From NCBI RefSeq assembly GCF_002968335.2, contig NZ_CP134398.1, forward strand, positions 1,240,001 through 1,304,000: 64,000 nucleotides of DNA, read 5' to 3'. Under the pieces are notes generated by a model. It was not told the origin of the DNA and searched no databases. It saw only the letters and a program-made list of their open reading frames with translations. Of the stretch, positions 9,006-18,115 are shown piece after piece. A program made the translations under genes and the position numbers. Each line of letters opens with the position of its first letter. Position 1 is the first letter of the stretch. The DNA comes from Mycobacterium sp. ITM-2016-00316. Lineage in GTDB: Bacteria; Actinomycetota; Actinomycetes; Mycobacteriales; Mycobacteriaceae.

Positions 9006-9010
9006 TTCAC
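8964..9010. terminator. Near-perfect palindrome at the 3' end of the AbiEi/DUF559 gene
   Basis: Arms GTGAACAAGATCGCGAG (8964-8980) and CTCGCGATCTAGTTCAC (8994-9010) pair over 17 bp with one mismatch, around a 13-nt A-rich loop. The left arm is coding (NKIARN) and the right arm holds the stop codon. It can stop transcription from both this gene and the convergent sdh operon. Its arms share the GAACGTGAA and AGATC(T/G)CG blocks with the hairpin at 8006-8062. Confidence 0.65.
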
Positions 9011-9028
9011 GTTCGGCAGAAGGAATAA

Positions 9029-9814
9029 CTAGCGCGCGAACATCAGGGCGCGCTTGACCTCTTGGATCGCCTGGGTCACCTGGATGCCACGCGGGCAAGC
9101 CTCGGTGCAGTTGAAGGTGGTGCGGCAGCGCCACACACCGTCGACCTCGTTGAGGATGTCCAGGCGCTCGGCGGCGCCCTCGTCGCGCGAATCGAAGATG
9201 AACCGGTGCGCGTTGACGATCGCGGCCGGGCCGAAGTAGGACCCCTCGCTCCAGTACACCGGGCAGCTGGTGGTGCAGCAGGCGCACAGGATGCACTTTG
9301 TGGTGTCGTCGTAGCGGGCCCGGTCGGTGGCGCTCTGGATGCGCTCCTTGGTGGGGGCGTTGCCGCTGGCGATCAGGAACGGCTTCACCGCGCGGTACGC
9401 GTCGAAGAACGGCTCCATGTTCACCACGAGGTCCTTTTCCACGGGCAGCCCGCGGATCGGCTCGATGGTGATGGTCAGCTGCTTGGAGGCCTTCTTGGGC
9501 AGCAGGTCACGCATCAGCACCTTGCACGCCAGCCGGTTCACCCCGTTGATACGCATGGCGTCAGACCCACACACCCCGTGCGCGCAGGACCGGCGGAACG
9601 TCAGGGTGCCGTCCAGGTACCACTTCGCGTAGTGCAGCAGGTTGAGCAGACGATCCGAGGGCAGACACGGCACCCGGTAGCTCTGGTAACCGGCGTCGTC
9701 GGGGCTGTCCGGGTTGAACCGGGCGATCTTGAGGGTGACCATGACCGCGCCGTCGGGCACCGGAGGAAGGTCCGGACCGCCGGTCTCTGGCTTGTCGATG
9801 ACCGAAGACGTCAT
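9029..9814 (-). CDS. sdhB: Succinate dehydrogenase iron-sulfur subunit
   Basis: 261 residues, carrying electrons from the flavoprotein to membrane quinone. The N-terminal plant-type ferredoxin domain has the [2Fe-2S] cysteines in CAHGVCGSDA and a further Cys in NRLACKVLM. The C-terminal domain has CILCACCTTSCP and CRTTFNCTEACPRG for the [4Fe-4S] and [3Fe-4S] clusters. It begins one base after the sdhA stop and is last in the sdhC-D-A-B operon. This order and neighbourhood match the M. tuberculosis Rv3316-Rv3319 enzyme (Sdh2), one of the two mycobacterial succinate dehydrogenases. Confidence 0.96.
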   Translation of the reverse strand: MTSSVIDKPETGGPDLPPVPDGAVMVTLKIARFNPDSPDDAGYQSYRVPCLPSDRLLNLLHYAKWYLDGTLTFRRSCAHGVCGSDAMRINGVNRLACKVLMRDLLPKKASKQLTITIEPIRGLPVEKDLVVNMEPFFDAYRAVKPFLIASGNAPTKERIQSATDRARYDDTTKCILCACCTTSCPVYWSEGSYFGPAAIVNAHRFIFDSRDEGAAERLDILNEVDGVWRCRTTFNCTEACPRGIQVTQAIQEVKRALMFAR

Positions 9815-9815
9815 G

Positions 9816-11570
9816 TCAGTACTTCCGTTCCATCGGCTCGTAGCGGGTCTGCACCACCGGCTTGTAGTCCAGCCGGATGTCCGAGATCAGATCCGGTCCA
9901 TCCTTGTAGGCCATGGTGTGGCGCATGTAGTTGGTGTCGTCGCGGTTGGGGTAGTCCTCGCGGGCGTGCCCGCCGCGGGATTCCTTGCGGTTCAGTGCGC
10001 CGACCACGGTGACCTCGGCCAGCTCCAGCAGGAAGCCGAGCTCGATGGCCTCCAGCAGATCACTGTTGTACCGCTTGCCCTTGTCCTGCACGGTGATCCG
10101 TGCGTACCGCTCCTTGAGGGCGTGGATGTCGGTGAGCGCCTGCTTGAGGGTCTCCTCGGTGCGGAACACCGCGGCGTTGTTGTCCATCGACTGCTGCAGC
10201 GAGGTACGGATGTCGGCGACGCGCTCGTTGCCGTGCTCGGAGAGGATGTCGCCGACCCACTCGACCACCATGCCGGCCGGGTTCTCCGGAAGGTCGACGT
10301 GGTTGTGGTTCAGCGCGTACTCCGCGGCGGCGATCCCGGCGCGGCGGCCGAAGACGTTGATGTCCAGTAGCGAGTTGGTGCCCAGCCGGTTGGAGCCGTG
10401 CACGGACACGCACGCACACTCACCGGCGGCGTACAGGCCCGGGATGATGTTGTTGTTGTCGCGCAGCACCTGACCGTTGACGTTGGTCGGGATACCACCC
10501 ATCACGTAGTGGCAGGTCGGGTAGACCGGCACCAGCTCGGTGACGGGGTCCACGCCCAGGTATGTCCGGGCGAACTCGGTGATGTCGGGCAGCTTGGCTT
10601 CCAGGACGTCGGCACCGAGGTGACGCACGTCGATGTAGACGTAGTCCTTGTTCGGTCCGGCGCCGCGGCCCTCGAGCACCTCGAGCACCATCGAGCGGGC
10701 CACGATGTCGCGCGGGGCCAGGTCGACGATGGTCGGCGCGTAGCGCTCCATGAAGCGCTCGCCCTCGCCGTTGAGCAGCCGGCCGCCCTCACCGCGCACG
10801 GCCTCGGAGATCAGGATCCCCAGCCCCGCCAGGCCTGTCGGGTGGAACTGGTGGAATTCCATGTCTTCCAAGGGAAGTCCCTTGCGGAAGATGATGCCCA
10901 GGCCGTCGCCGGTCAGGGTGTGCGCGTTGGAGGTGGTCTTGTACATCCGGCCCGAGCCGCCGGTGGCGAAGACGATCGATTTGGCGTGGAAGATGTGGAT
11001 GTCACCGGTGGCGAGCTCGTAGGCGATGACGCCGGTGGCCACCGGGCCGCCGGGGGTGTCGGTCAGCGCGATGTCGAGGGCGTAGAACTCGTTGAAGAAT
11101 TCCACGTCGTGCTTGACGCAGTTTTGGTACAGCGTCTGCAGGATCATGTGACCGGTGCGGTCGGCGGCGTAGCAGGCCCTGCGCACCGGGGCCTTGCCGT
11201 GGTCACGGGTGTGCCCGCCGAAGCGGCGTTGGTCGATACGGCCCTCGGGGGTGCGGTTGAACGGCATCCCCATCTTCTCCAGGTCGTAGACCGCGTCGAT
11301 GGCTTCCTTGCACATGATCTCGACGGCGTCCTGGTCGGCGAGGTAGTCGCCGCCCTTGACGGTGTCGAAGGTGTGCCATTCCCAGTTGTCCTCTTCGACG
11401 TTGGCCAGCGCGGCGCACATGCCGCCCTGGGCCGCGCCGGTGTGGCTACGGGTCGGGTACAGCTTGGTCAGCACCGCGGTGCGTGCCCGCGGCCCGGCCT
11501 CGACGGCTGCGCGCATCCCGGCGCCGCCGGCGCCGACGATGACGACGTCGTACCGATGTTCCTGAATCAT
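9816..11570 (-). CDS. sdhA: Succinate dehydrogenase flavoprotein subunit
   Basis: 584 residues, the normal length. Oxidises succinate to fumarate in the TCA cycle and respiratory chain. It starts with the FAD-binding fold (YDVVIVGAGGAGMRAAVEA). The histidine that takes covalent FAD is in TRSHTGAAQGG (about 41-51), and substrate-site residues are in HTRDHGKAPVRR and HQFHPTG. ATG at 11570 gives the family start MIQEHRYDVV. A short hairpin-forming element lies between this gene and sdhD, 41 bp upstream. Confidence 0.97.
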   Translation of the reverse strand: MIQEHRYDVVIVGAGGAGMRAAVEAGPRARTAVLTKLYPTRSHTGAAQGGMCAALANVEEDNWEWHTFDTVKGGDYLADQDAVEIMCKEAIDAVYDLEKMGMPFNRTPEGRIDQRRFGGHTRDHGKAPVRRACYAADRTGHMILQTLYQNCVKHDVEFFNEFYALDIALTDTPGGPVATGVIAYELATGDIHIFHAKSIVFATGGSGRMYKTTSNAHTLTGDGLGIIFRKGLPLEDMEFHQFHPTGLAGLGILISEAVRGEGGRLLNGEGERFMERYAPTIVDLAPRDIVARSMVLEVLEGRGAGPNKDYVYIDVRHLGADVLEAKLPDITEFARTYLGVDPVTELVPVYPTCHYVMGGIPTNVNGQVLRDNNNIIPGLYAAGECACVSVHGSNRLGTNSLLDINVFGRRAGIAAAEYALNHNHVDLPENPAGMVVEWVGDILSEHGNERVADIRTSLQQSMDNNAAVFRTEETLKQALTDIHALKERYARITVQDKGKRYNSDLLEAIELGFLLELAEVTVVGALNRKESRGGHAREDYPNRDDTNYMRHTMAYKDGPDLISDIRLDYKPVVQTRYEPMERKY

Positions 11571-11586
11571 CCTGCGTCCTTACTCT

Positions 11587-11611
11587 TCCCCGTCGCTTCG
11601 CTCGACCGGGG
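11587..11611. repeat. GAGCGAAGCGACGGGG element between sdhD and sdhA
   Basis: On the minus strand it reads GAGCGAAGCGACGGGGA directly after the sdhD stop. CCCC-GTCG and CGAC-C-GGGG can form a small stem. It is one copy of the dispersed element described in the findings. Its position inside an operon suggests it may tune sdhA/B expression relative to sdhC/D. Confidence 0.7.
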
Positions 11612-12103
11612 CTATATGTTGGCGTCGAAGGTGACCAGCACGTAGCTGCCCAGCACCAGGGTGAATCCGGTCGCCAGCAGCAGCAGTGAGTTCAGATAGA
11701 ACTTGGTGGTGTCCTTGCGGGCGTAGTCGCCGATGATGGTGCGCATGCCGTTGGCGCCGTGCAGCATCGCCAGCCACAGCAGGGCCATGTCCCAGATCTG
11801 CCAGAACGGTGAGGCCCACCGCTCGGCGACGTAGTTGAAGTCGATCCGGTACACGCCGTCCTCCCACATCAGCATGATGAAGAGGTGGCCGAGCGCCAGG
11901 AAGACCAGCGCCACACCGGAGAAGCGCATGAACAACCAGGCGTACTTCTCGAAGTACGGGATACCGCGCGGCTTGCGGGGGGCGCGCGGGTGATCCAGGC
12001 TCGCCGGGCGGTCGTGTTCCTTCTCCTGCACCGGGGCGATGCGCCCCTCCTTGTGGTGCGGAGTCCACTTCTCTCCCACCGACCCGCCCGCTGCCTCGCT
12101 CAC
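11612..12103 (-). CDS. sdhD: Succinate dehydrogenase membrane anchor subunit D
   Basis: 163 residues with three membrane helices: FMRFSGVALVFLALGHLFIMLMW, WDMALLWLAMLHGANGMRTI and the C-terminal LLLLATGFTLVLGSYVLVTF. The RFSG...H.FIM and HG.NG.R segments carry haem and quinone-site residues of mycobacterial SdhD. The frame is open further upstream, but GTG at 12103 is chosen: it overlaps the sdhC stop as GTGA and gives a protein of the expected size, with the soluble N-terminal stretch ending PRAPRKPRGIPYFEKYAW. Confidence 0.92.
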   Translation of the reverse strand: MSEAAGGSVGEKWTPHHKEGRIAPVQEKEHDRPASLDHPRAPRKPRGIPYFEKYAWLFMRFSGVALVFLALGHLFIMLMWEDGVYRIDFNYVAERWASPFWQIWDMALLWLAMLHGANGMRTIIGDYARKDTTKFYLNSLLLLATGFTLVLGSYVLVTFDANI

Positions 12104-12525
12104 AGGAAACGCTCCGCCATGTGCATGCCGATCACTCCTAGTGAGGGGATCATCACGGCCAGCCACACGCCGGCGATGACCCACAGCATCGTGCGCTGAT
12201 ACTTGGGACCCTTCTGCCAGAAGTCGATCAGGATGACCCGGATGCCGTTGAGTGCGTGATACAGCACCGCGGCCACCAGGCCGATCTCCATCAGGCCGAT
12301 GATCGGGGTCTTGTACGTCTCGATGATCGAGTTGTAGGCCTCGGGGCTCACCCGGACCAGTGCCGTGTCGAGCACGTGCACCAAGAGAAAGAAGAAGATC
12401 GTGGCACCGGTGATCCGGTGCAATACCCAGGACCACATGCCTGGGTCGCCGCGGTACAAACTGCGGCGACGCGCCGGTTTTGATCGCGGTGCCGGTATGG
12501 CGGAATCCGCGGCCACCTGGGTCAT
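12100..12525 (-). CDS. sdhC: Succinate dehydrogenase cytochrome b556 subunit C
   Basis: 141 residues, three membrane helices. The core MWSWVLHRITGATIFFFLLVHVLDTALVR contains the conserved HR-TG quinone/haem region and the haem-ligand-type histidine (VHVLD). YHALNGIRVILIDFW follows. The start at ATG 12525 (MTQVAADSAIP) is preferred over the longer frame and matches the basic N-terminus (RSKPARRRSLYRGDPGMWSW) of fast growers; the remembered M. tuberculosis entry begins later, at MWSW. First gene of the operon, divergent from cdd. Confidence 0.92.
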   Translation of the reverse strand: MTQVAADSAIPAPRSKPARRRSLYRGDPGMWSWVLHRITGATIFFFLLVHVLDTALVRVSPEAYNSIIETYKTPIIGLMEIGLVAAVLYHALNGIRVILIDFWQKGPKYQRTMLWVIAGVWLAVMIPSLGVIGMHMAERFL

Positions 12526-12753
12526 GTCAACGGCCCCATTTCGTACCTCCAACGCCTTCGGTGGACGGCGGGGACAAGGCTGAATCCGTCCCCAAACCTC
12601 GGGGGCGACTCTAATCCCAAATCGGGTGCTTGAAGAACTAGCGTTGGGGTGAAAGCGGGCCCCATACCACAAAGTTAGGGTGACCTATGTTGGTTCCCCG
12701 CTTCGGGAGTGGGGCTTTCGGAATGCATTCAGAACGTGGTGAACAGGGGTCCA
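12526..12753. promoter_or_regulatory. Divergent sdhC / cdd promoter region
   Basis: 228 bp without a gene. On the plus strand a small inverted repeat TAGG-GTGA-CCTA (12676-12687) lies about 70 bp before cdd, and AGGGG sits 6-10 bp before the cdd ATG. No convincing sigma-70 boxes could be assigned on the sdh side. The short palindrome is a candidate operator, but its spacing does not fit the IdeR iron box. Confidence 0.4.
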
Positions 12754-13152
12754 ATGACGGTTGAATTCGAGTGGAAGTCATTGCGGGACAGTGCGATCGG
12801 CGTGTCCGCGCATGCATACGCGCCGTATTCCGGGTTCCCGGTCGGTGCCGCGGCGATTGTCGACGATGGCCGGATCATCCTCGGATGCAATGTGGAGAAT
12901 GTCTCATATGGCCTAGGTCTCTGTGCCGAGTGCGCTGTGGTCTGCGCCCTGCATTCCAGCGGTGGCGGACGGCTGGTGGCGCTCAGTTGTGTGGCCGCCG
13001 ATGGCGCCCCGCTGATGCCCTGCGGACGGTGCCGGCAGGTGCTGTTGGAGCATGGTGGCCCCGAGTTGTTGATCGATCATCCCGACGGCCCCCGCACCCT
13101 CGCCGACCTGCTGCCGGATGCGTTCGGCCCGGCCGATCTGGAGCGCGCGTGA
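12754..13152 (+). CDS. cdd: Cytidine deaminase
   Basis: 132 residues, a tetrameric-type enzyme that deaminates cytidine and deoxycytidine to uridine forms in pyrimidine salvage. Zn ligands are the Cys of LCAECAVV (about residue 53-56) and the CxxC of PCGRCRQVLLEHGG; the catalytic glutamate is in CAEC. NVENVSYG is the substrate loop. The frame opens at 12709, but ATG 12754 after AGGGG gives the family length. Its stop overlaps the deoA start (GTGA), so the two are translationally coupled. Confidence 0.95.
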   Translation: MTVEFEWKSLRDSAIGVSAHAYAPYSGFPVGAAAIVDDGRIILGCNVENVSYGLGLCAECAVVCALHSSGGGRLVALSCVAADGAPLMPCGRCRQVLLEHGGPELLIDHPDGPRTLADLLPDAFGPADLERA

Positions 13153-14435
13153 GCCCGAGCGTGAGTTTCGATGCGCCCTCGGTGATCAGGACCAAGCGCG
13201 ACGGCGGCGTGCTCTCTGATGCCGCGATCGACTGGGTGATCGCCGCCTACACCGACGGTCGGGTCGCCGATGAGCAGATGTCGGCCCTGCTGATGGCGAT
13301 CTTCCTGCGCGGTATGACCAGCGCGGAGATCACCCGGTGGACGACGGCCATGATCGCCTCGGGGGAACGGTTCGACTTCGGCGATCTGGGCCGGCCGCTG
13401 GTCGACAAACACTCCACCGGGGGTGTCGGAGACAAGATCACCATCCCACTGGTACCGGTGGTACTGGCTTGCGGCGCTGCGGTTCCGCAGGCCGCCGGGC
13501 GCGGCCTCGGCCACACCGGCGGCACGCTCGACAAGCTGGAGGCCATTCCCGGTTTCACCGCCGAGCTATCCAAAAACCGCATCCGCCAACAACTGTCCGA
13601 GATCGGCGCCGCCATCTTCGCCGCCGGGGACCTGGCGCCCGCCGACCGCAAGATCTATGCCCTGCGTGATGTCACCGCGACCACCGAGTCGTTGCCGCTG
13701 ATCGCCAGTTCGGTCATGAGCAAGAAGCTGGCCGAGGGCGCCCGGTCGCTGGTGCTGGACGTGAAGGTGGGCAAGGGGGCGTTCCTGAAGACCGAGGCCG
13801 AGTCGCGGGAGCTGGCCGCGACGATGGTGGCGCTCGGTAACGACTCCGGGGTGCCGACGAGAGCCTTGCTCACCGATATGAACCGGCCGCTGGGCCGTGC
13901 GGTCGGCAACGCCGTCGAGGTCGTGGAGTCCCTGGAGGTGCTGGCCGGCGGCGGCCCGGACGACGTGGTGGAGCTGACGCTGGCGCTGGCCGCCGAGATG
14001 CTCGACGCCGCGGGTCTGGACGGGGTGGATCCGGCGCAGACGTTGCGGGACGGTACCGCGATGGACCGGTTCCGTGCGCTGGTCGCCGCGCAGGGCGGCG
14101 ATCTGTCCGCGCCGCTGCAGATCGGGGCCCATTCGGAGTCGGTGCCGGCCCCCACCGGTGGCGTGATGGGCGATATCGATGCGATGGCCGTCGCGATGGC
14201 GGCCTGGCGCCTCGGGGCCGGCCGGGCCGCACCGGGCCACCCCGTGCAGTTCGGCGCCGGCGTGCAGATCCATCGCCGGCCCGGCGAGCCGGTCGCCGCC
14301 GGCGAGACCCTGTTCACGCTCTACACCGACACCCCCGAACGGCTGGCGCCCGCGCTGGGTGAGCTCGACGGTGGCTGGACGGTCGGGCCGCAGGACCCGG
14401 TGATCGGACCGCTGATCATTGACCGCATCGGTTAG
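13149..14435 (+). CDS. deoA: Thymidine phosphorylase
   Basis: 428 residues. Phosphorolysis of thymidine (and deoxyuridine) to the base and deoxyribose-1-phosphate. The glycosyltransferase family 3 signature DKHSTGGVGDK and GRGLGHTGGTLDKLE (about 86-125) holds the phosphate- and base-binding residues; VMSKKLAEG and DVKVGKGAF are the second half of the active site. The GTG at 13149 overlapping the cdd stop is chosen because it gives the usual ~427-residue length; the longer open frame is a shadow across cdd. Works with cdd, add, upp, deoD and pmmB in nucleoside salvage. Confidence 0.95.
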   Translation: MSPSVSFDAPSVIRTKRDGGVLSDAAIDWVIAAYTDGRVADEQMSALLMAIFLRGMTSAEITRWTTAMIASGERFDFGDLGRPLVDKHSTGGVGDKITIPLVPVVLACGAAVPQAAGRGLGHTGGTLDKLEAIPGFTAELSKNRIRQQLSEIGAAIFAAGDLAPADRKIYALRDVTATTESLPLIASSVMSKKLAEGARSLVLDVKVGKGAFLKTEAESRELAATMVALGNDSGVPTRALLTDMNRPLGRAVGNAVEVVESLEVLAGGGPDDVVELTLALAAEMLDAAGLDGVDPAQTLRDGTAMDRFRALVAAQGGDLSAPLQIGAHSESVPAPTGGVMGDIDAMAVAMAAWRLGAGRAAPGHPVQFGAGVQIHRRPGEPVAAGETLFTLYTDTPERLAPALGELDGGWTVGPQDPVIGPLIIDRIG

Positions 14436-14502
14436 CGGTCAGGTCGGCGACGGTTGGGTGAACTGGCCTGCCGGATGGTGGCGCCGCGGGCAAGATGGAT
14501 AG

Positions 14503-15591
14503 ATGAGTACGCCATTGACGCTGGATCTCATCCAACAAGCCCCCAAGGCGCTGCTGCACGACCACCTCGACGGTGGTTTGCGGCCGGGCACCGTCGTCGA
14601 GCTCGCCGAGCAGTTCGGCTACGACGGGCTGCCGACCACCGACGTCGAGGAACTGGCCAACTGGTTCCGTACCCAGGCTCACAGCGGTTCCCTGGTGCGT
14701 TACCTCGAGCCGTTCGCGCACACCGTCGGCGTGATGCAGACACCGGAGGCGCTGTATCGGGTCGCCAGGGAGGCTGTCGAGGACCTGGCCGCCGACAACG
14801 TGGTGTACGCCGAGATCCGCTTCGCGCCGGAACTGCACATCGACCGTGGGTTGTCCCTGGACCAGGTCACCGAGGCCGTGCTGGCCGGGTTCGTCGACGG
14901 TGAGAAGGCGGCCGAGGCCGAAGGGCGCCCGATCGTGGTGCGGTGCCTGGTGACGGCGATGCGGCACGCGGCCCGGTCGCGGGAGATCGCCGAACTGGCG
15001 ATCCGCTTCCGCGACAAGGGTGTCGTGGGGTTCGACATCGCCGGAGCCGAAGCCGGCTACCCACCCTCACGGCACCTGGATGCGTTCGAGTGCATGCGGA
15101 ACAACAACGCGCGTTTCACGATTCATGCCGGAGAGGCGTTCGGGCTGCCCTCCATCCACGAGGCGATCGCGTTCTGCGGTGCCGATCGGCTGGGGCACGG
15201 AGTGCGCATCGTCGACGATATCGACGTGCATTCCGACGATGATGCGACGCTGGGCCGGCTCGCATCGCTGTTGCGGGACAAGCGGATTCCCTTGGAGTTG
15301 TGCCCGTCGTCGAACGTGCAGACCGGAGCGGTGCCCAGCATCGCCGAACACCCGTTCGCGTTGCTGGCCCGCCTGCGCTTCCGGGTGACGGTCAACACCG
15401 ACAACAGGTTGATGAGTGACACCACCATGAGCCAGGAGATGCTGCGGCTGGTGGAGGCGTTCGGCTACGGATGGAGCGATCTGGAGCGGTTCACCATCAA
15501 CGCGATGAAATCGGCGTTCGTGCCGTTCCGGGAACGGCTGGCGATCATCGACGGGGTGATCAAACCGCGATATGCGGTGCTGATCGGCTGA
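14503..15591 (+). CDS. add: Adenosine deaminase
   Basis: 362 residues. Hydrolytic deamination of adenosine and deoxyadenosine to inosine forms. Metal and catalytic motifs in order: HDHLDGG (residues 19-25, the HxH zinc site), [19 protein letters not shown] (catalytic glutamate), [13 protein letters not shown] and [11 protein letters not shown] (metal Asp). It follows deoA by 67 bp on the same strand and is probably in the same transcription unit. Same order as the M. tuberculosis add-deoA-cdd block. Confidence 0.95.
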   Translation: MSTPLTLDLIQQAPKALLHDHLDGGLRPGTVVELAEQFGYDGLPTTDVEELANWFRTQAHSGSLVRYLEPFAHTVGVMQTPEALYRVAREAVEDLAADNVVYAEIRFAPELHIDRGLSLDQVTEAVLAGFVDGEKAAEAEGRPIVVRCLVTAMRHAARSREIAELAIRFRDKGVVGFDIAGAEAGYPPSRHLDAFECMRNNNARFTIHAGEAFGLPSIHEAIAFCGADRLGHGVRIVDDIDVHSDDDATLGRLASLLRDKRIPLELCPSSNVQTGAVPSIAEHPFALLARLRFRVTVNTDNRLMSDTTMSQEMLRLVEAFGYGWSDLERFTINAMKSAFVPFRERLAIIDGVIKPRYAVLIG

Positions 15592-15648
15592 GCACCCTTG
15601 CGACGTGTGGCGTCTGAGCCGTCATGGTGACGGCTCAGACTCCACGGA

Positions 15649-16920
15649 TCACTCGGTGCGCAGCCGGGATTCGACGAAGCGCTCCAGCTCTTCCCACTGC
15701 TCGACGGCGTCGACCGAGGAACCCTTGGGCCGGGGCTTCTTGGCGTCGAGCACATGGTCGACGAAGGCGCCCAACGGCTGATCGGACTCCAGGGCCTTCG
15801 ACACGCTCGGGTCCTCCGCGTAATCGCCGACGTCCCTGAGGAATTCCAGTGCGAGATCGAGCTGGTCACGGTCCACGGCTTCGGGGCCGTCGGCGATGTC
15901 GTCGGCCAGACCGGACAGCACGTAGATGTTCTCGTCGGTCACCTCGACGCGCAGCGAACCGTCGGTCGCCGCGGTGCGGATGATCTCGTAGGAGCTGAAA
16001 CCGGACAGATCGCTCTCGTGTTCGTCGGCCAGGTAACGGGCCAGGGCACGCTCGGAGCTGAACACGCTGATGCGGCCGTTGCGGCCCAGGAACCGCGGCT
16101 CGTCGCCGAAGTAGCAGCGCAGCGTGTACAGGGTGCCGCTGCTGGTCATGATCCGGATCGGGTCGATACCGACCTGGGTCCAGAAGTCCTCGTCGCTGCC
16201 GAGTACCTGGCGTTCGGCCTCGGCCTCCAGCGCGTCGCTCTCCTCGTCGGTGTCCACCACGCCCTCGATGACGACATCGTCGTCGTCGTCGTCATCGATG
16301 ATGATGTCGTCGATCTCGGGGGCGGGCTCGGCCAATTCGGCTTCGGCCTTCGCCGACTCCGCCTCGGGAACGTCCGGGGTCTTCACCAGGGCGTCGATGG
16401 CGTCGACGACACCGTCCCAGGCGCGGCCGATCACCGCCTCGATCTCGGCCCAGCGTTTGCGTCCGGCGCGGCCGCTGAAGGCCTCTAGGCCGCCGCCGAT
16501 CGTGCCCAGCACCGGGTTGCCGTTGAACATCTTGGTGACCGTCGGCAGGTCGCACACCGATCCGATCGCCGAGACGAAGCCCAGGGTGCCGCGCAGCGTC
16601 GTGATGGACTCCTCGGTGGGCTTCTCGGCGACGAGTTCCGGCACGCCGATCAGGTCGTGCTGCTGGTCCTCGGCGGGATCCAACCGGTGCGCGTTGGCCT
16701 GGGTGAGCTTCTCCCACGCCGGGTGATCGGTGAGGTCGTTGTCGCTGTCGGTGCGCACGAACGCCGCCAGGTCGGCAACCGACTCGAACGCGAAGATGTC
16801 CTCGTCCTTGCCGAGGAACGCCTCCCATTCGTCGCCGGCGTCGCGCCAGCGTGGTGCCCACAGGGTGTACAGGTCGCCGTTGGTCAGCCCGATCCGGACC
16901 GGGACGATGTCAGCCGCCAT
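15649..16920 (-). CDS. Conserved mycobacterial protein (Rv3311-like), acidic
   Basis: 423 residues, function unknown. Two similar halves: an N-terminal MAADIVPVRIGLTNGDLYTLWAPRW...FLGKDEDIFAFESVADLAAFVR and, after about residue 250, IRIMTSSGTLYTLRCYF...FLGRNGRISVFSSERALARYLADEHESDL, which looks like an internal duplication of a roughly 60-residue unit. Between them are an acidic spacer with a run of Asp (IIIDDDDDDDVVIEG, about 210-225) and Ala/Glu repeats. The ATG at 16920 gives a length matching the remembered M. tuberculosis Rv3311 (about 420). No signal peptide or catalytic motif. Located next to add as in M. tuberculosis. Confidence 0.8.
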   Translation of the reverse strand: MAADIVPVRIGLTNGDLYTLWAPRWRDAGDEWEAFLGKDEDIFAFESVADLAAFVRTDSDNDLTDHPAWEKLTQANAHRLDPAEDQQHDLIGVPELVAEKPTEESITTLRGTLGFVSAIGSVCDLPTVTKMFNGNPVLGTIGGGLEAFSGRAGRKRWAEIEAVIGRAWDGVVDAIDALVKTPDVPEAESAKAEAELAEPAPEIDDIIIDDDDDDDVVIEGVVDTDEESDALEAEAERQVLGSDEDFWTQVGIDPIRIMTSSGTLYTLRCYFGDEPRFLGRNGRISVFSSERALARYLADEHESDLSGFSSYEIIRTAATDGSLRVEVTDENIYVLSGLADDIADGPEAVDRDQLDLALEFLRDVGDYAEDPSVSKALESDQPLGAFVDHVLDAKKPRPKGSSVDAVEQWEELERFVESRLRTE

Positions 16921-17029
16921 GGCGCACAGCGTAGCGATGCCACCTGGGGTCTTCGGAGGGTCATCCACCCAAACGGTCGAGTCGTCCGGTTCATCTGCCG
17001 GCTCGAGCCACACCGCGGCGCACCGACGG

Positions 17030-18115
17030 TCACGCGGTGGGCCGCCAGAAACCCTGGAACCCCTGCCCGGCGTTGGCCGTTCGGATGGGGGACAGCTGCA
17101 CGGGGTCACCGGCCTCGATCATGGTGCCGTTCCCGACGATCATCGCGACGTGGCCGTCCCATACCGCCAGGTCGCCGGGTCGCAGTGAGCCACTGTCGAC
17201 GGCTGCGCCGATGTCCTGTTCCTGTGCCAGCCGCGGGATGTTCAGCCCGGCCTCACGGTAGGCCCACTGGGTCAGCCCGCTGCAGTCCAGTCCCACACCG
17301 GCGGCGGTGCCGCCCCACTGATAGGGCACACCGAGCTGGGTGAGTGCGTGCCGCACGGCGCCGGCGGCCACGGCGTTGGGTGCCATGGCGGTGCTGCCGT
17401 CCGGCAGCGTGACCGCCTCGCCGGCGCCGAACTGCGCGGCCTCGGGCAGGTCGCCGCGTTGGGCCGCCAGTATCGCCTCGGTGGGCGCGGCATCGAACCC
17501 CGGCGTCGGGCCCGGCGAGAACCCGGAGCCGAGACCGCCCGCCGGGGCGAACCCGCCGCCGCCCGCGGTGGACAGTCCCGCCGACGTGCCTGCCGGAGCG
17601 GGCGGAGCGGCCTGCGGCGACGCCGCGGTGACGGACTGTGCGCCGCCCGAGAGCTCGGCCCGCAAGCCGTCGAGCAACTCTTCGGCCGCCGCCAGGGCGC
17701 GACGCGCTTCCTCGGCGAGCTGCTCGGCCGCGCCCGGTGTGTCCAGCTCCGCTTCCAGGGAGGCTGCCCGGGCCTCGAAGTCGGCGATGAGGCGCTCCAA
17801 CGCGGCGCGCACCCGGGTCACCGCATCCGCGGCGGCGCGAACATCCTCGCCGAGTGCACCGACCCGGGCGGCGAACGTGTGGGTGTTCGCGATGGCGCGT
17901 TCCAGGCGGTCCCCGGCCGATGCTGCACCTGCTCCGGTCCACGACCCCAGCAGGTGTCCGGCGGTGCGCCCCAGGGCGGCCGCCTCCTCGTCGAGGCGCT
18001 GCTGTGCAGCGGCCAACGCGGCCGACGCCGGGGCGGCCTGCCCGCTGCCGACCAGCGCGAGCAGCCGGTGCAGCGGCGCGCTGAGCGCGGCAGCGACGGC
18101 GCCCGGCATCGTCAC
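17030..18115 (-). CDS. NlpC/P60 peptidoglycan hydrolase with WXG-type helical N-terminus
   Basis: 361 residues. The C-terminal domain (about 245-361) is NlpC/P60: GLDCSGLTQW with catalytic Cys278, and GHVAMIVG with His322, cutting peptide stems of peptidoglycan. The first 160 residues are alanine-rich helices with a W-T-G turn at 59-61 (HLLGSWTGAGAAS), like the helix-turn-helix hairpins of ESX substrates, followed by a Gly/Pro linker. There is no Sec signal. It starts with GTG overlapping the stop of the EspC-like gene by 4 bp. I infer a co-secreted pair exported by a type VII system encoded elsewhere. Alternative start: ATG at 18109. Confidence 0.82.
   Translation of the reverse strand: MTMPGAVAAALSAPLHRLLALVGSGQAAPASAALAAAQQRLDEEAAALGRTAGHLLGSWTGAGAASAGDRLERAIANTHTFAARVGALGEDVRAAADAVTRVRAALERLIADFEARAASLEAELDTPGAAEQLAEEARRALAAAEELLDGLRAELSGGAQSVTAASPQAAPPAPAGTSAGLSTAGGGGFAPAGGLGSGFSPGPTPGFDAAPTEAILAAQRGDLPEAAQFGAGEAVTLPDGSTAMAPNAVAAGAVRHALTQLGVPYQWGGTAAGVGLDCSGLTQWAYREAGLNIPRLAQEQDIGAAVDSGSLRPGDLAVWDGHVAMIVGNGTMIEAGDPVQLSPIRTANAGQGFQGFWRPTA

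Noticed and set aside
12676-12687. IdeR iron box upstream of cdd
   Set aside because: TAGG and CCTA are only 4 bp apart; the IdeR consensus needs a 19-bp site with wider spacing.
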